Shown here: positions 1-11,900 of the stretch, piece by piece | Position numbering within the stretch: the stretch's first letter is position 1 | How the letters are laid out: every line of letters begins with the position of its first letter | NCBI GenBank assembly: GCA_050084515.1 | Contig: CM114274.1 | Location: 32,240,001-32,304,000, forward strand | DNA: 64,000 bases | Source: Blasia pusilla | Taxonomy: Eukaryota > Marchantiophyta > Marchantiopsida > Blasiales | Direction: 5' to 3' | Program-made: the position numbers and the translations under genes | The notes under the pieces: generated by a model | What the model was told of the DNA's origin: nothing | The model's input: the letters and a program-made list of their open reading frames with translations, nothing else | Database searches by the model: none

Positions 1-171
1 ATATAACACAATGACTACTCGAAACATCCCAAAATGACTCTAGTCATGACATGGTATATAACTAGGCTTTTATGACCCCATGATTCATGAGTCATTATGA
101 GTCATTTATATACATATATGACTATGATAAGTCATATGAGCCAATCATAAAAGCCATGATTTCTTCTAGTG
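1..171. mobile_element. Terminal fragment of a CACTA transposon
   Basis: The segment ends in TTCTTCTAGTG, which on the other strand is CACTAGAAGAA, the same 11 bases that open the complete CACTA element at 45171. The sequence before it is dense in TAGTCATA, ATGACT and AGTCAT motifs, the subterminal repeats also seen at both ends of that element. The rest of this copy lies left of the window. The next three bases are TAC; the matching target duplication cannot be seen. Confidence 0.8.
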
Positions 172-359
172 TACCTAAGAACCTTTTCTGCTATCTTAAT
201 TTTGCAAAAATCTCTATACCTTTGGGCATTGCTTTTGGAACACTTATTCAAGTTTGAATGCACTCCTCGAAATAGCATACATCCATTAGAACAAGCATGG
301 ATTTGCACATAATTTAGACCTAGTCGGGAAAAAGAAGGCGTTAATACACTACATATCGA

Positions 360-1012
360 AGTTAGACGTGCCTCGTAATCTCATCAAGCTCCATCTACTG
401 TTGCATACACACTCTTGCCTACAAAACAATAGCCAACCCAATGCTAACCCCTCCAAAGAGATCCAACACTCGAATACCCTCCTCTGGGCTCCGCCACATA
501 ATAAGTGTAGTGTCCAAGGGTAACATTGTAGGACTCCTTGCTACCTCGAGTTCCTCTGACCCATCACGATCTAGTGCAAATGCCTCACTATGGGCCATCT
601 ACACGTGCTCATCAGCCAAGCGTCGAAGCTCTTCACTCCAGCCCCACTACGACACCTCTCTTCCAAGGAATGATGCGGCTACTATGACACTCCTCTCCGT
701 AGGGGTGTTAGCCACGGGGTGTCTTCTGCATGGACATGACCCTCAATTAAGTCATTAAGCCAATTGGTAGTGCTACTGAATGTTGTTAGTGTTGCCATCT
801 TTCTTGGCCGTTAATTGATCACTCCACTCGTGAATGACCCATCACATGAGTGCCATCTCGTCTATAGGATGTTGAATCCTCCCAATAATCCAAGGAAAAC
901 CCCATTGGGTACAATATTGCTTCTCCAACCAAGACTTCATAGGACTTGGCATTGGTCACTATCGCCTTAGCTCGTACCACAGACTCATATGACGCATGTC
1001 TTGGTCAAATCC
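360..1012 (-). pseudogene. Retroelement fragment with C5 cytosine methyltransferase motif I
   Basis: On the minus strand near 485-445 the frame reads EEGIRVLDLFGG followed by a small-residue helix, the AdoMet-binding motif I of C5 DNA methyltransferases. Upstream in the gene (about 1012-800) it reads RAKAIVTNAKSYEVLVG and then a GFSLDYWED stretch. Both segments recur in the same order at 40.66-41.25 kb on the plus strand, so they belong to one polyprotein family. No PCQ/PC catalytic motif is visible and the frame is interrupted, so this is a relic. Its left part abuts the CACTA fragment at 1-171. Confidence 0.65.
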
Positions 1013-2250
1013 TCACCATGTAGAAAGTAAGGAAAAAAGGATGAACGAACTAGATGGATGGAGTGAAATATTAGTAAGGGCATACGAATGGACACACAAT
1101 ATGGTTGGAACAAGATGCCCTGGGTGGAAATAGATGGAAGAATGAGATGTAAAAAAGGTTGAATGTTATAGACAAATGACATGGACATAGAAGATGAAGA
1201 GGACCCACAAACAATAGGGATGGATGGGACAAACATGTGTGCAAGGAGGAAGCATGATGCAAGGATCAAAGTGCATATCAAAGGGATGAACTAAGGTGCA
1301 AATGGTAAGGAAGGACAAAATGGAAGGTAGGAGCAACACACAATGGAAGGTGGGCAAAAATTGGAAAATAGTCACATAAAGATGAGAAGACATAGCGGAC
1401 AAATATCCACAAAATACAAACAAGATAATGAAAGGGGGAATGAGATATAAAGACATTAAAAAAACTAAATGAAGACGTGAGTAGGATTATATTTTTTAAA
1501 CATAGATTATTTCTATTATTGTGATGAAATCTTCGCCGTAACCTTCTTGTCCCTATTTGTATGCTAATTACCTAGTCTCATACCTTCCACTATAACCATG
1601 GTAGATTAGTGTGGAGGTGTTGTCCAAAAAGAGGGGTGGGAGGAGAAGGTAGAAAATCTAGCTTAAAGACAAGGGGCCCTACACCACATCGTTTCCACCT
1701 TTGGAATTCCACTCGAAAGTTGATTTTGGGGGTGTGCATGAGCTTCGAGGAAGCAACCAAAACCACGTTCCATTTATGAAGTGGCATCACAACCTTATGA
1801 TTTGTACCGGGTGGGCACAAATCGTTAGGTCTAGGGATTTCACGGGCGCATTTTGTCAGCTCACTAGACCGACCCGAAGAGCAGATTCCCATCAAGCTCT
1901 TCGGGCATTATTCCAACGGTGCCTTTTGATCCCTCAAAATCTAAGCCCACTTTGCAGATCTGCCCGGTTTGGGTTGGGTGACGTCTCCATTGGGAAGTAC
2001 CACATGAGCCTAACTCTATCGCCCTTGGTTTGTCCTACGAGATAATTTTGTCATAAATTGTCTTCCTCGAAGACCACGTGGAGCTCGTTAGGATTGCCAA
2101 CGATGTCGTCGTTTGTTTTAATAACAACAAAGTAAGATGTTCCCATTCGATTTCCCCTTGAAAGACGAGAGGGAGTAAGTAAGTAGATCACGGCCGAACA
2201 TGATCGAAAGACAGCTACCGAGGTCAAAAGCGTCCATTCCACGTCGTTTC
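1013..2250. other. Unassigned intergenic sequence
   Basis: I see no coding region, RNA gene or repeat I can name. Open frames here are low-complexity antisense readings of purine-rich DNA (1020-1460). Confidence 0.5.
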
Positions 2251-2269
2251 GTTCGTTTAATTTCATTCC

Positions 2270-3910
2270 ACCCCCACTTAGCCTCATGTCATCATCTCGT
2301 CGGAGAGTTTCAGGTGAATGGACAGCAGTTTATCACGTGCGACAAACAGACAGCAACGAGCTTCAGCTCCGTCCGTCCGGTCCACGACATGCAAGGCGCC
2401 AGCGCATGGGAGGAGAGTGTTGTTTTTTCGTTCGGAATCCAGGACCCATGTGGCCGGGCGTCGACCACATCCATCCACACTCGGCCTGCTGCTACCGAGA
2501 CACGACGCATCCTCGCCCCGTCGGAATTGCCAGGCGACCCAGGCCTCCTCCCCTCGAGGCGGTATCACGCAGTGTAGACCAACTTTTTCCGTGTCCGTTC
2601 CCGTTAGAGCGGGCGTCCGGCGCCGCAACCGCACAAGTAGTGCATTGAGCAGGAAACGCGTGCGGCGATCTGACGCATCTGGAAATTGGACGGAGCTAGA
2701 GGATTTCGTGGGCGGGGGAGACGGATAGCAGCGTGAGCTCATGCCGGCCGCTGCCGTTACGCGCGACGAGATGTGTGTGTACTGGTCGGCATTAGGAGGG
2801 TAAGTAGTATTAATAAGCAGCGGCGGAGCTAAAAAGATGGCTGGGAGAGGAAGGAGAGTTGTTGCGAGAAGAAGATGCGGACAGCTGGCAAGCACAATAG
2901 GTGCGTGCAAAGGAGCCACTGCGATATCTCCGCCGTCCGTTTCTCGACAGCACTCTTGCACGTGGCCATCGTTCATGCATTGCTCGTGCCTTGATCCTGC
3001 CACGTGTATGGGCCGATAATAGACCTCTTATTAGCAGTAGAGGTGAGCCTTGCAGGCGCCTCGCCTGCCCGTGAGAAGTTTACCACGGAATCACGGACGG
3101 AACAGCTTGGACGTCACGCGCCCGTCGAATCGCTATCCGTGCTGGCTCAGTAGAAGGTACCGGTACTGGGTATGCTCCTCGCTCACCAGGAACCCACTTG
3201 CCGATGAGGCCCCCAACCAGTGCCCTCGGAGCCCAGTAGGGACCGGCAGTCCGCTGGCTGCTACGGCCGTACCGCCAGAGAGCGACTGTGCTACGTAAGT
3301 GTAATCCCATTCGTTAACAGGGATCGCGTTCGAGTCCACCCAGTGTACCACCTGTAAACAGACGCTCCCGTCACAACACTCGGGACGGGTCCTGAGCCAT
3401 GTTTCCCACCCGGAGGAAGCGAGTTCCTACATCACCGCTGCTCTCCTAAGCGCAGGCCATACAAGCGTCGGGTAAGGAAGAATCTTTGCCAGTAAGCGGA
3501 TATTCCGTGACCTAGGGAGGGCCTTCGCAGTTTCCCTCCGGGGCGGGCCACGCCCTACAGCAGCTGGCCCTGGGCACTCATCCTGAGGCTGAGGCTGAGC
3601 ATTAGATCGTCTACTCGGTCGCTGTTTCCTGTCTGCTCTGCCGCTGCTGTCGTTCGGCGCTGGCTTGTAAGGAGCAATTCCAGGAGAGGAAAAGACGGGT
3701 AGCATCTCAAGGCAGCAACGAAGCACTGGAACATATCACCCCCATATCACCGAGGCAGTAGCATATGCTCAAGCAAGCAGGCTGATCGTCCCGCCGTGTC
3801 TGTCTGTCCGTTGTATCGAGTTGTTGCCAAGACGGGGAGACGCGTCCGATAGGCAGAGAGCAAGGTAGTTCCTCGGAGCTGAGATCTCAGGCAAGTTCGG
3901 GGGGGAGAAG
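2270..3910 (+). promoter_or_regulatory. GC-rich upstream region of the 14-3-3 gene with G-boxes
   Basis: GC content and CpG density rise sharply here compared with the flanks. CACGTG G-box cores occur at 2334-2339, 2959-2964 and 3001-3006, the last in the context GCCACGTGTATG, which resembles an abscisic-acid response element. A GACGTCA core lies near 3110. G-boxes are bound by bZIP and bHLH factors in plants. The transcription start and any 5' UTR intron cannot be placed by eye. Long open frames on the minus strand here (2284-3003) have no recognisable domain. Confidence 0.5.
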
Positions 3911-5471
3911 ATGGCAGCCAAAGATGAGACGAGAGAGGAAAATGTCTACATGGCGAAGCTCGCCGAGCAGGCGGAGCGGTACGATGAAATGGTAGAGGCC
4001 ATGGAGAAAGTAGCCAAAACCGTGGACGTCGCTGAGTTGACCGTGGAGGAACGGAACTTGCTGTCTGTTGCCTACAAGAATGTGATCGGAGCACGGAGGG
4101 CTTCCTGGAGAATCATCTCCTCCATCGAGCAAAAGGAGGAGAGTAAGGGTAATGACGATCATGTAGCAATGATAAAGGATTACCGAGCGAAAGTTGAGGC
4201 AGAGTTGAGCACGATCTGCGAGGGGATCCTAAAACTCCTCGACACGCACTTGATTCCAACCTCCACGACTGGGGAATCGAAGGTGTTCTACCTAAAGATG
4301 AAGGGTGATTACCACCGATACCTTGCGGAGTTCAAGACTGGCTCGGAGAGGAAAGAAGCCGCCGAGAGCACCTTGCTTGCTTACAAGTCTGCACAAGTAA
4401 GTCTCGACTTTCTTGCCATGTTGATGTCTGCTCCACTACCCTTTCTGAAGCTTGCTCTTTTCTCCTAGAGGCCCTGCCTCAGCAGATGCTGCGCCACTCG
4501 AAGCCCATGGCCTTACGTTGCAAGCAGCAGACCAGGTTGAAAGCTTCTGCACGCCCTGTCTTCAGTGTCTTCAGATATGTGGCCTGGTCTTCTGTCTTTT
4601 CCCCACACTCACCCGATTGTTTGCGAGAATAATTCTCCCCGTGTTCAAGATCACGTTTCTGTCTCAATATTAACCATTTCCTTTACAGGACATCGCTCTC
4701 ACCGAGTTGGCGCCCACTCATCCGATCCGATTGGGCCTGGCTCTTAACTTCTCCGTGTTCTATTACGAAATCCTGAACTCGCCGGATAGAGCTTGCACCT
4801 TGGCTAAGCAGGTAATTCCTATTCCTGTCTTTGATTCGTAATTCGCAGAACAGATGTCTTGTGTCACACGGTGAGTTTCCGGATGACGGTTACCAAAAGG
4901 CTTTCCAGATGTACTGGGTCTGAATACCCTGCAGCAAGCAGTGTCATAGCGGCTCGTGCCCTCTCGGCCCCTGAACACTATATGTGGAAGGGTATCGAGA
5001 CCCAGTACACGTCCCTTTCCTTCGATGGAGTTCTCTTCCTGTTAGGGTTTGTTCTGCTGATGCACTTTGTAACTTGCATTCTAAGTTTGCCTCAATATTC
5101 CTGCAGGCATTCGACGAAGCAATTGCCGAGCTCGATACCCTAGGGGAGGAGTCTTACAAGGACAGCACGCTCATTATGCAGCTTCTACGAGATAATCTTA
5201 CGCTGTGGACTTCAGACATGCAGGTATGACAGAGGAAGTGCCACATCCCTCACGATGAATCGTGTTTGCATAGCATATCTCGCTTCCGTGTGTCCGATGG
5301 CCGCAGTAGGTTTTCAATTGATTCAGTTGGATGTCAGTTATCCATGAGTGGTCAACTCCAGATTTATTTCTTGTGTTAGCTCCGTGTTTGAAACGCAATT
5401 GCGTAACGCAGGAGGATGCTGGAGATGACGCTAAGGATGCTGCGAAGCTTGATGATGCAGATGATAGTTAA
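3911..5471 (+). CDS. 14-3-3 protein (general regulatory factor), four coding exons
   Basis: 14-3-3 proteins are dimeric adaptors that bind phosphoserine or phosphothreonine motifs of client proteins in the cytosol and nucleus. Coding exons by GT/AG and reading phase are 3911-4396, 4689-4811, 5107-5223 and 5412-5471, all joined in phase 0, giving 261 residues, normal for the family. The first exon has the family signature [20 protein letters not shown], whose K and R line the phosphopeptide groove. Exon 2 begins [20 protein letters not shown]. Exon 3 has the second signature, [20 protein letters not shown]. Exon 4 is a short acidic tail rich in D and A, the usual variable C-terminus. The start codon gives the expected short N-terminus before [19 protein letters not shown]. 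Donors are GTAAGT, GTAATT and GTATGA. All key residues I can check are present, so I take it as functional. Which isoform group it belongs to needs a tree. Confidence 0.96.
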
Positions 5472-6948
5472 GCAAACCGCCGAGGGAGATTGTTTAAATT
5501 TGCAGCAATCATGTGTCTGGGAGAGTGTGGGAATTGGGCCCATTCGTTCTGGAGAGTGCAGTACGACCACTGCCTTGGTGATTGTCAGTTTCTTCTTAGA
5601 GGAGGCCTTGATCTGGAAAGATAAATCCATCCACAGATCGCCAGGCTCGCGAGGTCTATTGCAACAGTAAGGCTCTTGCACTCTTGTAAAATTTTGAGAA
5701 GATTGCTTTTCCTTGCTGGGGTCGAGGACTAGCTGCATTTACCTATATGATTATATTGCCACCAAGCACATGAAGGCGTTGGACGATTGTCACTGGGTAT
5801 TTCTCCCTTCGTGGCACTTGGCTGTCCGGGGTAAGCATGAGGAGACGTCGTGTCGCTGGCTTCTCTAGCCTGGATAGAAACTCTAACAAAGTCTTTGAAG
5901 TCATTTGGATCTCCTTAATTAGGTTAATATCTTGTGGAGCAATCCATGTCTTCGAACAATAGAAGGACAAGGCACTCTTTGCTTTGCATTTTGCGAAAGT
6001 GGTAACCGACTGGCTTGTCAAGAATCGAGTTTTTTCACGCACCAGAGGGATGTGTTATGGTTCCCCCATCTCCCTCTGTGTCTCCACTTGTTCTTGCGCA
6101 AGGACGATCCTGCATCAATTCCTGAATTGGATCCTACTTTCTTCGCACGGCCTGAAACGGGGGACAATGTATGTAAACTTCTTTGAAGTGCTCCACATGA
6201 TGGATGTCTCAACCTCTATTCACTTAGCGTATCGGTTTCTTTCTCGTGAGAGGAGCGACTTACTCGTAGTCTCCTCCTCCCCGAAACATTCAAGAGGAAC
6301 CGTTTTGTGTGGTAAGGTTTGATGCATCAATTCACAATTTGTGCATTGTGTCTGAGAAAGCATGTCTAAGCTCCTCTTCCACGTTGTGGGCTAGACGTAT
6401 TTCGTAGTTGTCGCTTCGTTGTGACTGCGGCATTACTCAAGCGTATCCTCTAAAAGTAATGATGAAGCCCCGAAACTGTGTTTTCATCCAGTACCCTTAG
6501 CAGAACGTGATTTCATTGAGTACAACTCTTCACAAAACTTGTCTTCATCTGGTACCCCTGTATGAAAGGCGTGTAAGGTTTCTTGGTCGCAGCCTTTGCT
6601 TCGAGAACTGTACGCTGCGGTTTGTAAGTCATGGCCTTTCTTGAGAACTACTGTGGCGTCGTGTCGGAGACGAAGAACGGAGATATCATTTAGATTCGCA
6701 TGAGTTACCAATTATCTTCAGAGGTTGGTTTTTTGTTGCCTTCATTCAGATACGGCAGCTATGGTGGCGATGTTCTCTCTGCCACAAGGTGAACCGAAGT
6801 TGGAACATTCACCCCCAACTCGGAAGCCGCAAACTGAGGGAAACCAGTGTTCTCAACGAACTGAATTTGAAGGATAATGTCGCGTAGAAATGTCTACGAC
6901 AAATGATCGTTGTGTCGACAGGACGTAGCAGATTAATTCAGCACCGCC
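5472..6948. other. 3' flank of the 14-3-3 gene, unassigned
   Basis: This will include the 3' UTR of the 14-3-3 gene. I see no clear poly(A) signal choice and no further gene or repeat. Confidence 0.5.
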
Positions 6949-7005
6949 GGTACGTGGGATGTCCATCGACGACTGAAACAGTCGTCGATGGACATCCCAC
7001 GTACC
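6949..7005. repeat. Perfect 57-bp snap-back inverted repeat
   Basis: Two perfect 27-bp arms (6949-6975 and 6979-7005) are separated by AAA. The left arm begins GGTACGTGGGATGTCC and the right arm ends in its complement. There are no mismatches, in a stretch with no other repeats, which suggests a young event. Confidence 0.95.
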
Positions 7006-8810
7006 CGCTGCTCGACATCCAACCCCGAGCTGAGGTGCTGGGTTCTCTCGCATTAAGTACAACAATTCATCAACGTCGTATCGGACTGCGGAACAGCTTC
7101 AGATCGTATCCCGTCCGCTGTGGGGAGGGAAACGACAGCGACACCGGTCAGTTTCCTTGGTGAGGGACAAAGTAACATCACACATGTGGTAAAATATGAG
7201 TCGAGAGTAGCTTTGAATGCAGAGTCTAAATTTTAATCAACCACGTTCGCAATGAGTCGCTTCTTACGAACAGAAAGCCATCCTCGTACAATGTCCCACC
7301 TCGGACTGGAACTACGAACCGAGTATTCTTCACGTGACCTATGGCAGAAGGATCATTTACATAGGCAGGTGATTACCTGCGATCCTTGTGAGCAGACGAC
7401 ATAATGAATGTAGACCTCCCTCGCACGACCAGCCAGAATATAGGGCGTCCATCCCTAATAATCTCTCCTCACTTGTCGACATCAGGTGTGCCGTTGTACA
7501 ACGTGGTGTTTCCGAATAGTCCTGGACCTGCGAGCAGACTCTCTTTAGTCCGCACGCTGTTCTCGGACAAATGTCGCGTGCCACCACCATCAACACCGAC
7601 TGTCGGGATTCTCTCCGTCCACCGTCCATATCACTCCACCACCGGATGTGGCACCATACACGATTGTCCCTACCCGTCCGCCAGAGGCCTTCTACTGTAA
7701 ATTCCTTCAGATAAGTCTTCGCCTTGCTCCCATCTCGGATGTCATCGCGCGGAAGGAGCCGCGTGGCGCCGGAGGAGACGTACAGTTGGCCTGCTTTGCG
7801 CGCTATCACGAGCTTAGTTGGACGCTGATGTAAGATTGTAGGTATGTTAGATGATCAACTGGACTCATCAGTCAGTCCTCAGACACCTCACTACGTCATC
7901 ACATTAGAATGGCTGCTCTGGTCTGTTAGCGATCATTAAGAGTTCCCCTTGCTGCATTATAGAGTAGTAGGTATGAAGTACGAAGGCAGCTTTGGGAGTT
8001 TGTTTACGTCCTTCCATTTCAGATTATCTTATGAATAATAGAAATTTATATAATTATTGGAGGCTGCATCTGAACATCTTTCCTTCTTTCCTTTCCATCT
8101 GACATGCTTTTTTAGTTCTTACGATAGCTAGTTAATAGGAATGTTCAAATTTAACTATACATTTTCGATGGGTAATTTAAAATTATATATCATTTTTAAT
8201 CCGCGATAGAAGAAGATGGGGAACAAGAAGGAAGTGCAAGGTGTTTTCAAGGAGTTCAAGATCACACCCGGTCTAAATCTTATCGACACCAAAGTAAAAA
8301 TGGAAATCCCTTGCATTGAATAGGAATGTCAAAAGCTCAGCAAAGTGAAAGGTTCACAAAATGTCTTCTTGCATTTTTAATAGAGGGTTCAAACGTTCGA
8401 GAAGTAGCTAGATAAGTGAAAACCGGGAGCTTTGCCTGGGTGGTTTTTAAGAAAACTCATTTCTTGCGCCTATGTCTTTAAAAATAAATCAGTTTGGTGG
8501 CCATTACCTGATGGGATGTGTGGATTAATAACAGGGAATGAATTAATTAAACCAATTTAGAAGACAATGCAAACAAAATTTTGTGAATTGGGGGGATTCA
8601 GTATTTAAGAAAAGAAAGCGTATCTAAAAGTGAAAGTGATTCCACACATATATTTATCTTAGGTGGATCTCCGTAAGAAGAGATTACAAAGAAGAGAATC
8701 ATGAAAAAAAATCCCTCTAGTTCGGGCCAATATATATATATTCATTAAAGGGTGCATTTTTTTGCAACTGCTCCTCAGTTTGACCCGTGTCATTAATTTT
8801 CTTTTATAAA
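7006..8810. other. Unassigned sequence
   Basis: Balanced composition to about 7.85 kb and AT-rich after it. Short open frames at 7.36-7.83 kb occur on both strands and show no motif. No gene is supported. Confidence 0.4.
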
Positions 8811-8940
8811 TATGTTTAGTCATATAAATTGGGGGTCATGTGAAGAGAAATTGGTAAGAAGAGTGAATATCTGAATATGTTTAGTCATCCAAATTGGGGG
8901 TCATGTGAAGAGAAATTGGTAAAGAGAGTGAATATTTAAA
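8811..8940. repeat. Two-unit tandem repeat, about 65 bp
   Basis: The unit starting TATGTTTAGTCAT at 8811 is repeated at 8876 with a few substitutions; both contain GGGGGTCATGTGAAGAGAAA. It lies in AT-rich intergenic DNA. Confidence 0.85.
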
Positions 8941-11900
8941 TATGGATCCATGCATCTCATAATCTTTATTAGTTATTTATTATAACATGCTCTCTTAACC
9001 ATGTCTAGATTGGTTTTGGATTTTTACCTTAGATACAATCAATTCTATAACCATAACCCCTATCTTTCACATGCCCTAATTTATTGAAATAAATTTTTTC
9101 TCATATTTTAATATAAATGGTATAGCACATCAATACTAAGGCTATACTTATCCTCATTTATTTGTGAAGTGGAAAGTCCGCATAGATAACCACTAGCACT
9201 CAAATTTTTTCTTAATTCAATAAGGTTTACTATCCCCTAATAAAGTTAGGACATGTTTAACATCTCTCGAACACGGAGATTTAGACACTAATAAGGGCAA
9301 CCCTATGGAAATTTTTGATATGGAGGGTAGTGCACTTCTTATGTCACTTTCTGAATGGGAAGTATGCCTCTTCCGACCTCCAATTTTGTATTTGGTATAG
9401 TTAGAAAGGACTTTGCACTTGCCCCATTTTGTCCACGTGGCACTTATGGGATGTTGGTCCCCCTAACTTGGGTCAAGCTATCCTATCCAAGGTCAATGGT
9501 GAAACTACTTATTGTACTTCATAGTTTTCATATAGTTATGATGGACAACTTCTTTTTTCTAGTTACATTTTTTTCTGCATGATATTCATGAGCAAATAGT
9601 CTCAAATCCTTTACATCTACTTAAGAAGAAGTGATATAAGAAGATTGACAATACATTAGTACAGTTCAATTTACATTGAATTATTCATGTTATCTTTTGG
9701 TAAACCATGAGTAATTGCCACGTTGAAAAAAAGTGTTTCACAACTTATTGATTTTTTTTCTCGAAAATATGGGAAAATCAAATCATACATAATTTTGAGG
9801 GTTAAAGTTCTACTATGTTAACAATACATGAAGTTTTCAATGTTTCAAGTCCATTTTCATCAGTAGTGAGTGGTGAGATGAGGTTGATTGTGGTGTTCCT
9901 AACATGTGATCAAGGGTCTTGGAGATTCCATATTTTTTCTATTCATAGAAGTTTTTAATTATTGAGTTTCGCCTTGGTAGTTTTTTTTTTGGGGATATAT
10001 TCTATTTGGGAGGGGAGGGAGGTTCTTTTTAGGGGTTTTCCAAGGTAGAAAGGAGGAGTGACGGACCACCCAAGGTTTTGTATAAACCAAAAATTTGGTT
10101 ATTTTTAAAATTTTTTTAATATTAAATCCCAAATTGTTTTTTGGACATCCCATAATTGATTTGACACCTATTTTGTATTATCTACATGGACACTGAAAAC
10201 TGAAATATTCTCTTTTTTTTTGGAAAAATCTCAGAAATTCCACACCATATCGCTAGTCCCAAACCTTGAAACATATATTTGAACCTTGAAAGTGTCACTT
10301 CCACTAAAGTTTGGCAAGTAACTAAGATATTGGAGTTAAGATATTAGAGGTTCCGACTCCTCCTGTGGTTCCATCCATCCGCACCACTTCCTTTTAGAGT
10401 GATGGAGAGGATCCACTTGTTTACATAAATTATGTAATCCATTTGACTAATTAGCGACAGGATTCCCCCCTTGATTTCTGATTTTTTACCTTAATTTTTT
10501 CTGCGTATAATATCTTTAGGGAAAGCTTTAGGGTTTCCAAATTTGGAAGTCCTCTCAACCTGGGATCGGATTTCCCTTGGGTAGCGTAGGACTCATGACG
10601 CTGAAACCCTATTGTGCAGTCCCAGAATTCCGCCGCCAAAGTTTGAAACTTTGGAGTCTGGACAGTCCCTCCAAATAGATTTCCCGCCACTTCATCTTTC
10701 CCGTCGGGAATCAGGTCATGTCAGTCTCCCGAGTCATGGCGAAGAGAGTTTAACCACTGCCTCTGCGGAAGTATAAAATATATAATCACTGCCTCTGCAG
10801 GAGCTGGCTCTCAACACATGTTCCAGAGCTACAGTACCGTGATGCCTATGATTTCCCGAACTGCCCCAAATCCGTAATACACCAGATGCACGAAACATCT
10901 GAGCCGTTGCTGAGACGAGAAGACGGTCGAGGTTGAGCTACTGCCCTGATAATTACTTTTATCATTTCATATGGTCTGGCATTGATGGTACAGTATGAAC
11001 GTTACCGTGTCTATCTACCCGATGCGTGTGCAGTACAGGGCAGGCGGTAGCAATCGACGGCAACGGGGATCGTGCTGACTGGTTCCGAGACGGAGTCCAC
11101 ATCAGTGGATAAGCTCTTATGTCTCCCCACAGTGCTCTGCTGGAGGGGGGGCCTTGTCTGATCTGGCCCTGGCGGGGTTGTCCGTCCAAAAACCGGGTAT
11201 TGCGGTACGAAGAATCGGTACATCCCTCGAGTCATCGCACGTGAGGGTACTAGGGTAGGGTTTTACTTGACGGGCGTTGTTGGGAGTGGGGACGTGCCGG
11301 GGCTGGATGGCAAACTCTGTTCAGGTCCGTCGTCACTCCGTCCGTCGAAACGCCACGTGCTCAGTCAAAGTCAAATTGCCTTGGGGTTCCTTGCAGAAAG
11401 CTTCGCCTGGTCCCGGAACAGAAAAAGGAAAAACAAAAAGTCCGTCAAAGTCCTAAAGGTCACGATTATAACACAAGAAGAGAATGGGTCATTATGGGTG
11501 TCATCGACCGACTCCGCGAAGATCAGATACGGATTTACAAAAACGAGATATTATATTGGGTAACAGAAGCAAAGTCAATCCCACGAACTTTGACGCAGTT
11601 CGTGTTCCTTCTCAAGATCCGTTTCCTCTCTTCGAAGCTCGCTCTGAAGGCTGCGCTTTTCTGTGTACTGTAATACTCTCTTTAGTGAGGTTCAGAACTT
11701 CAGGATCGTTTCGGGTTCTTGGATGGCCTTTGTTGATCTCGTTAGGACATACTTTTACATGACATGTCAGACGTGTTTCACAAAGAAAATCTGGTAGCCA
11801 GGTTGGTGCCATTCAGTCAGAGGGTTAATCATCGAAGAAAACTATGGATGCAAGGAAACAGGTACGTGTTTCTTCATGGTGGAACTGACGACCGACCGAC

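Noticed and set aside
441-758. Plus-strand open frame of 105 residues
   Set aside because: It is antisense to the methyltransferase fragment, which reads sensibly on minus; the same shadow occurs at 41034-41477.
2284-3003. 239-residue open frame on minus in the GC-rich region
   Set aside because: Low-complexity, no domain, overlaps the likely 14-3-3 promoter; long frames are expected by chance in GC-rich DNA.
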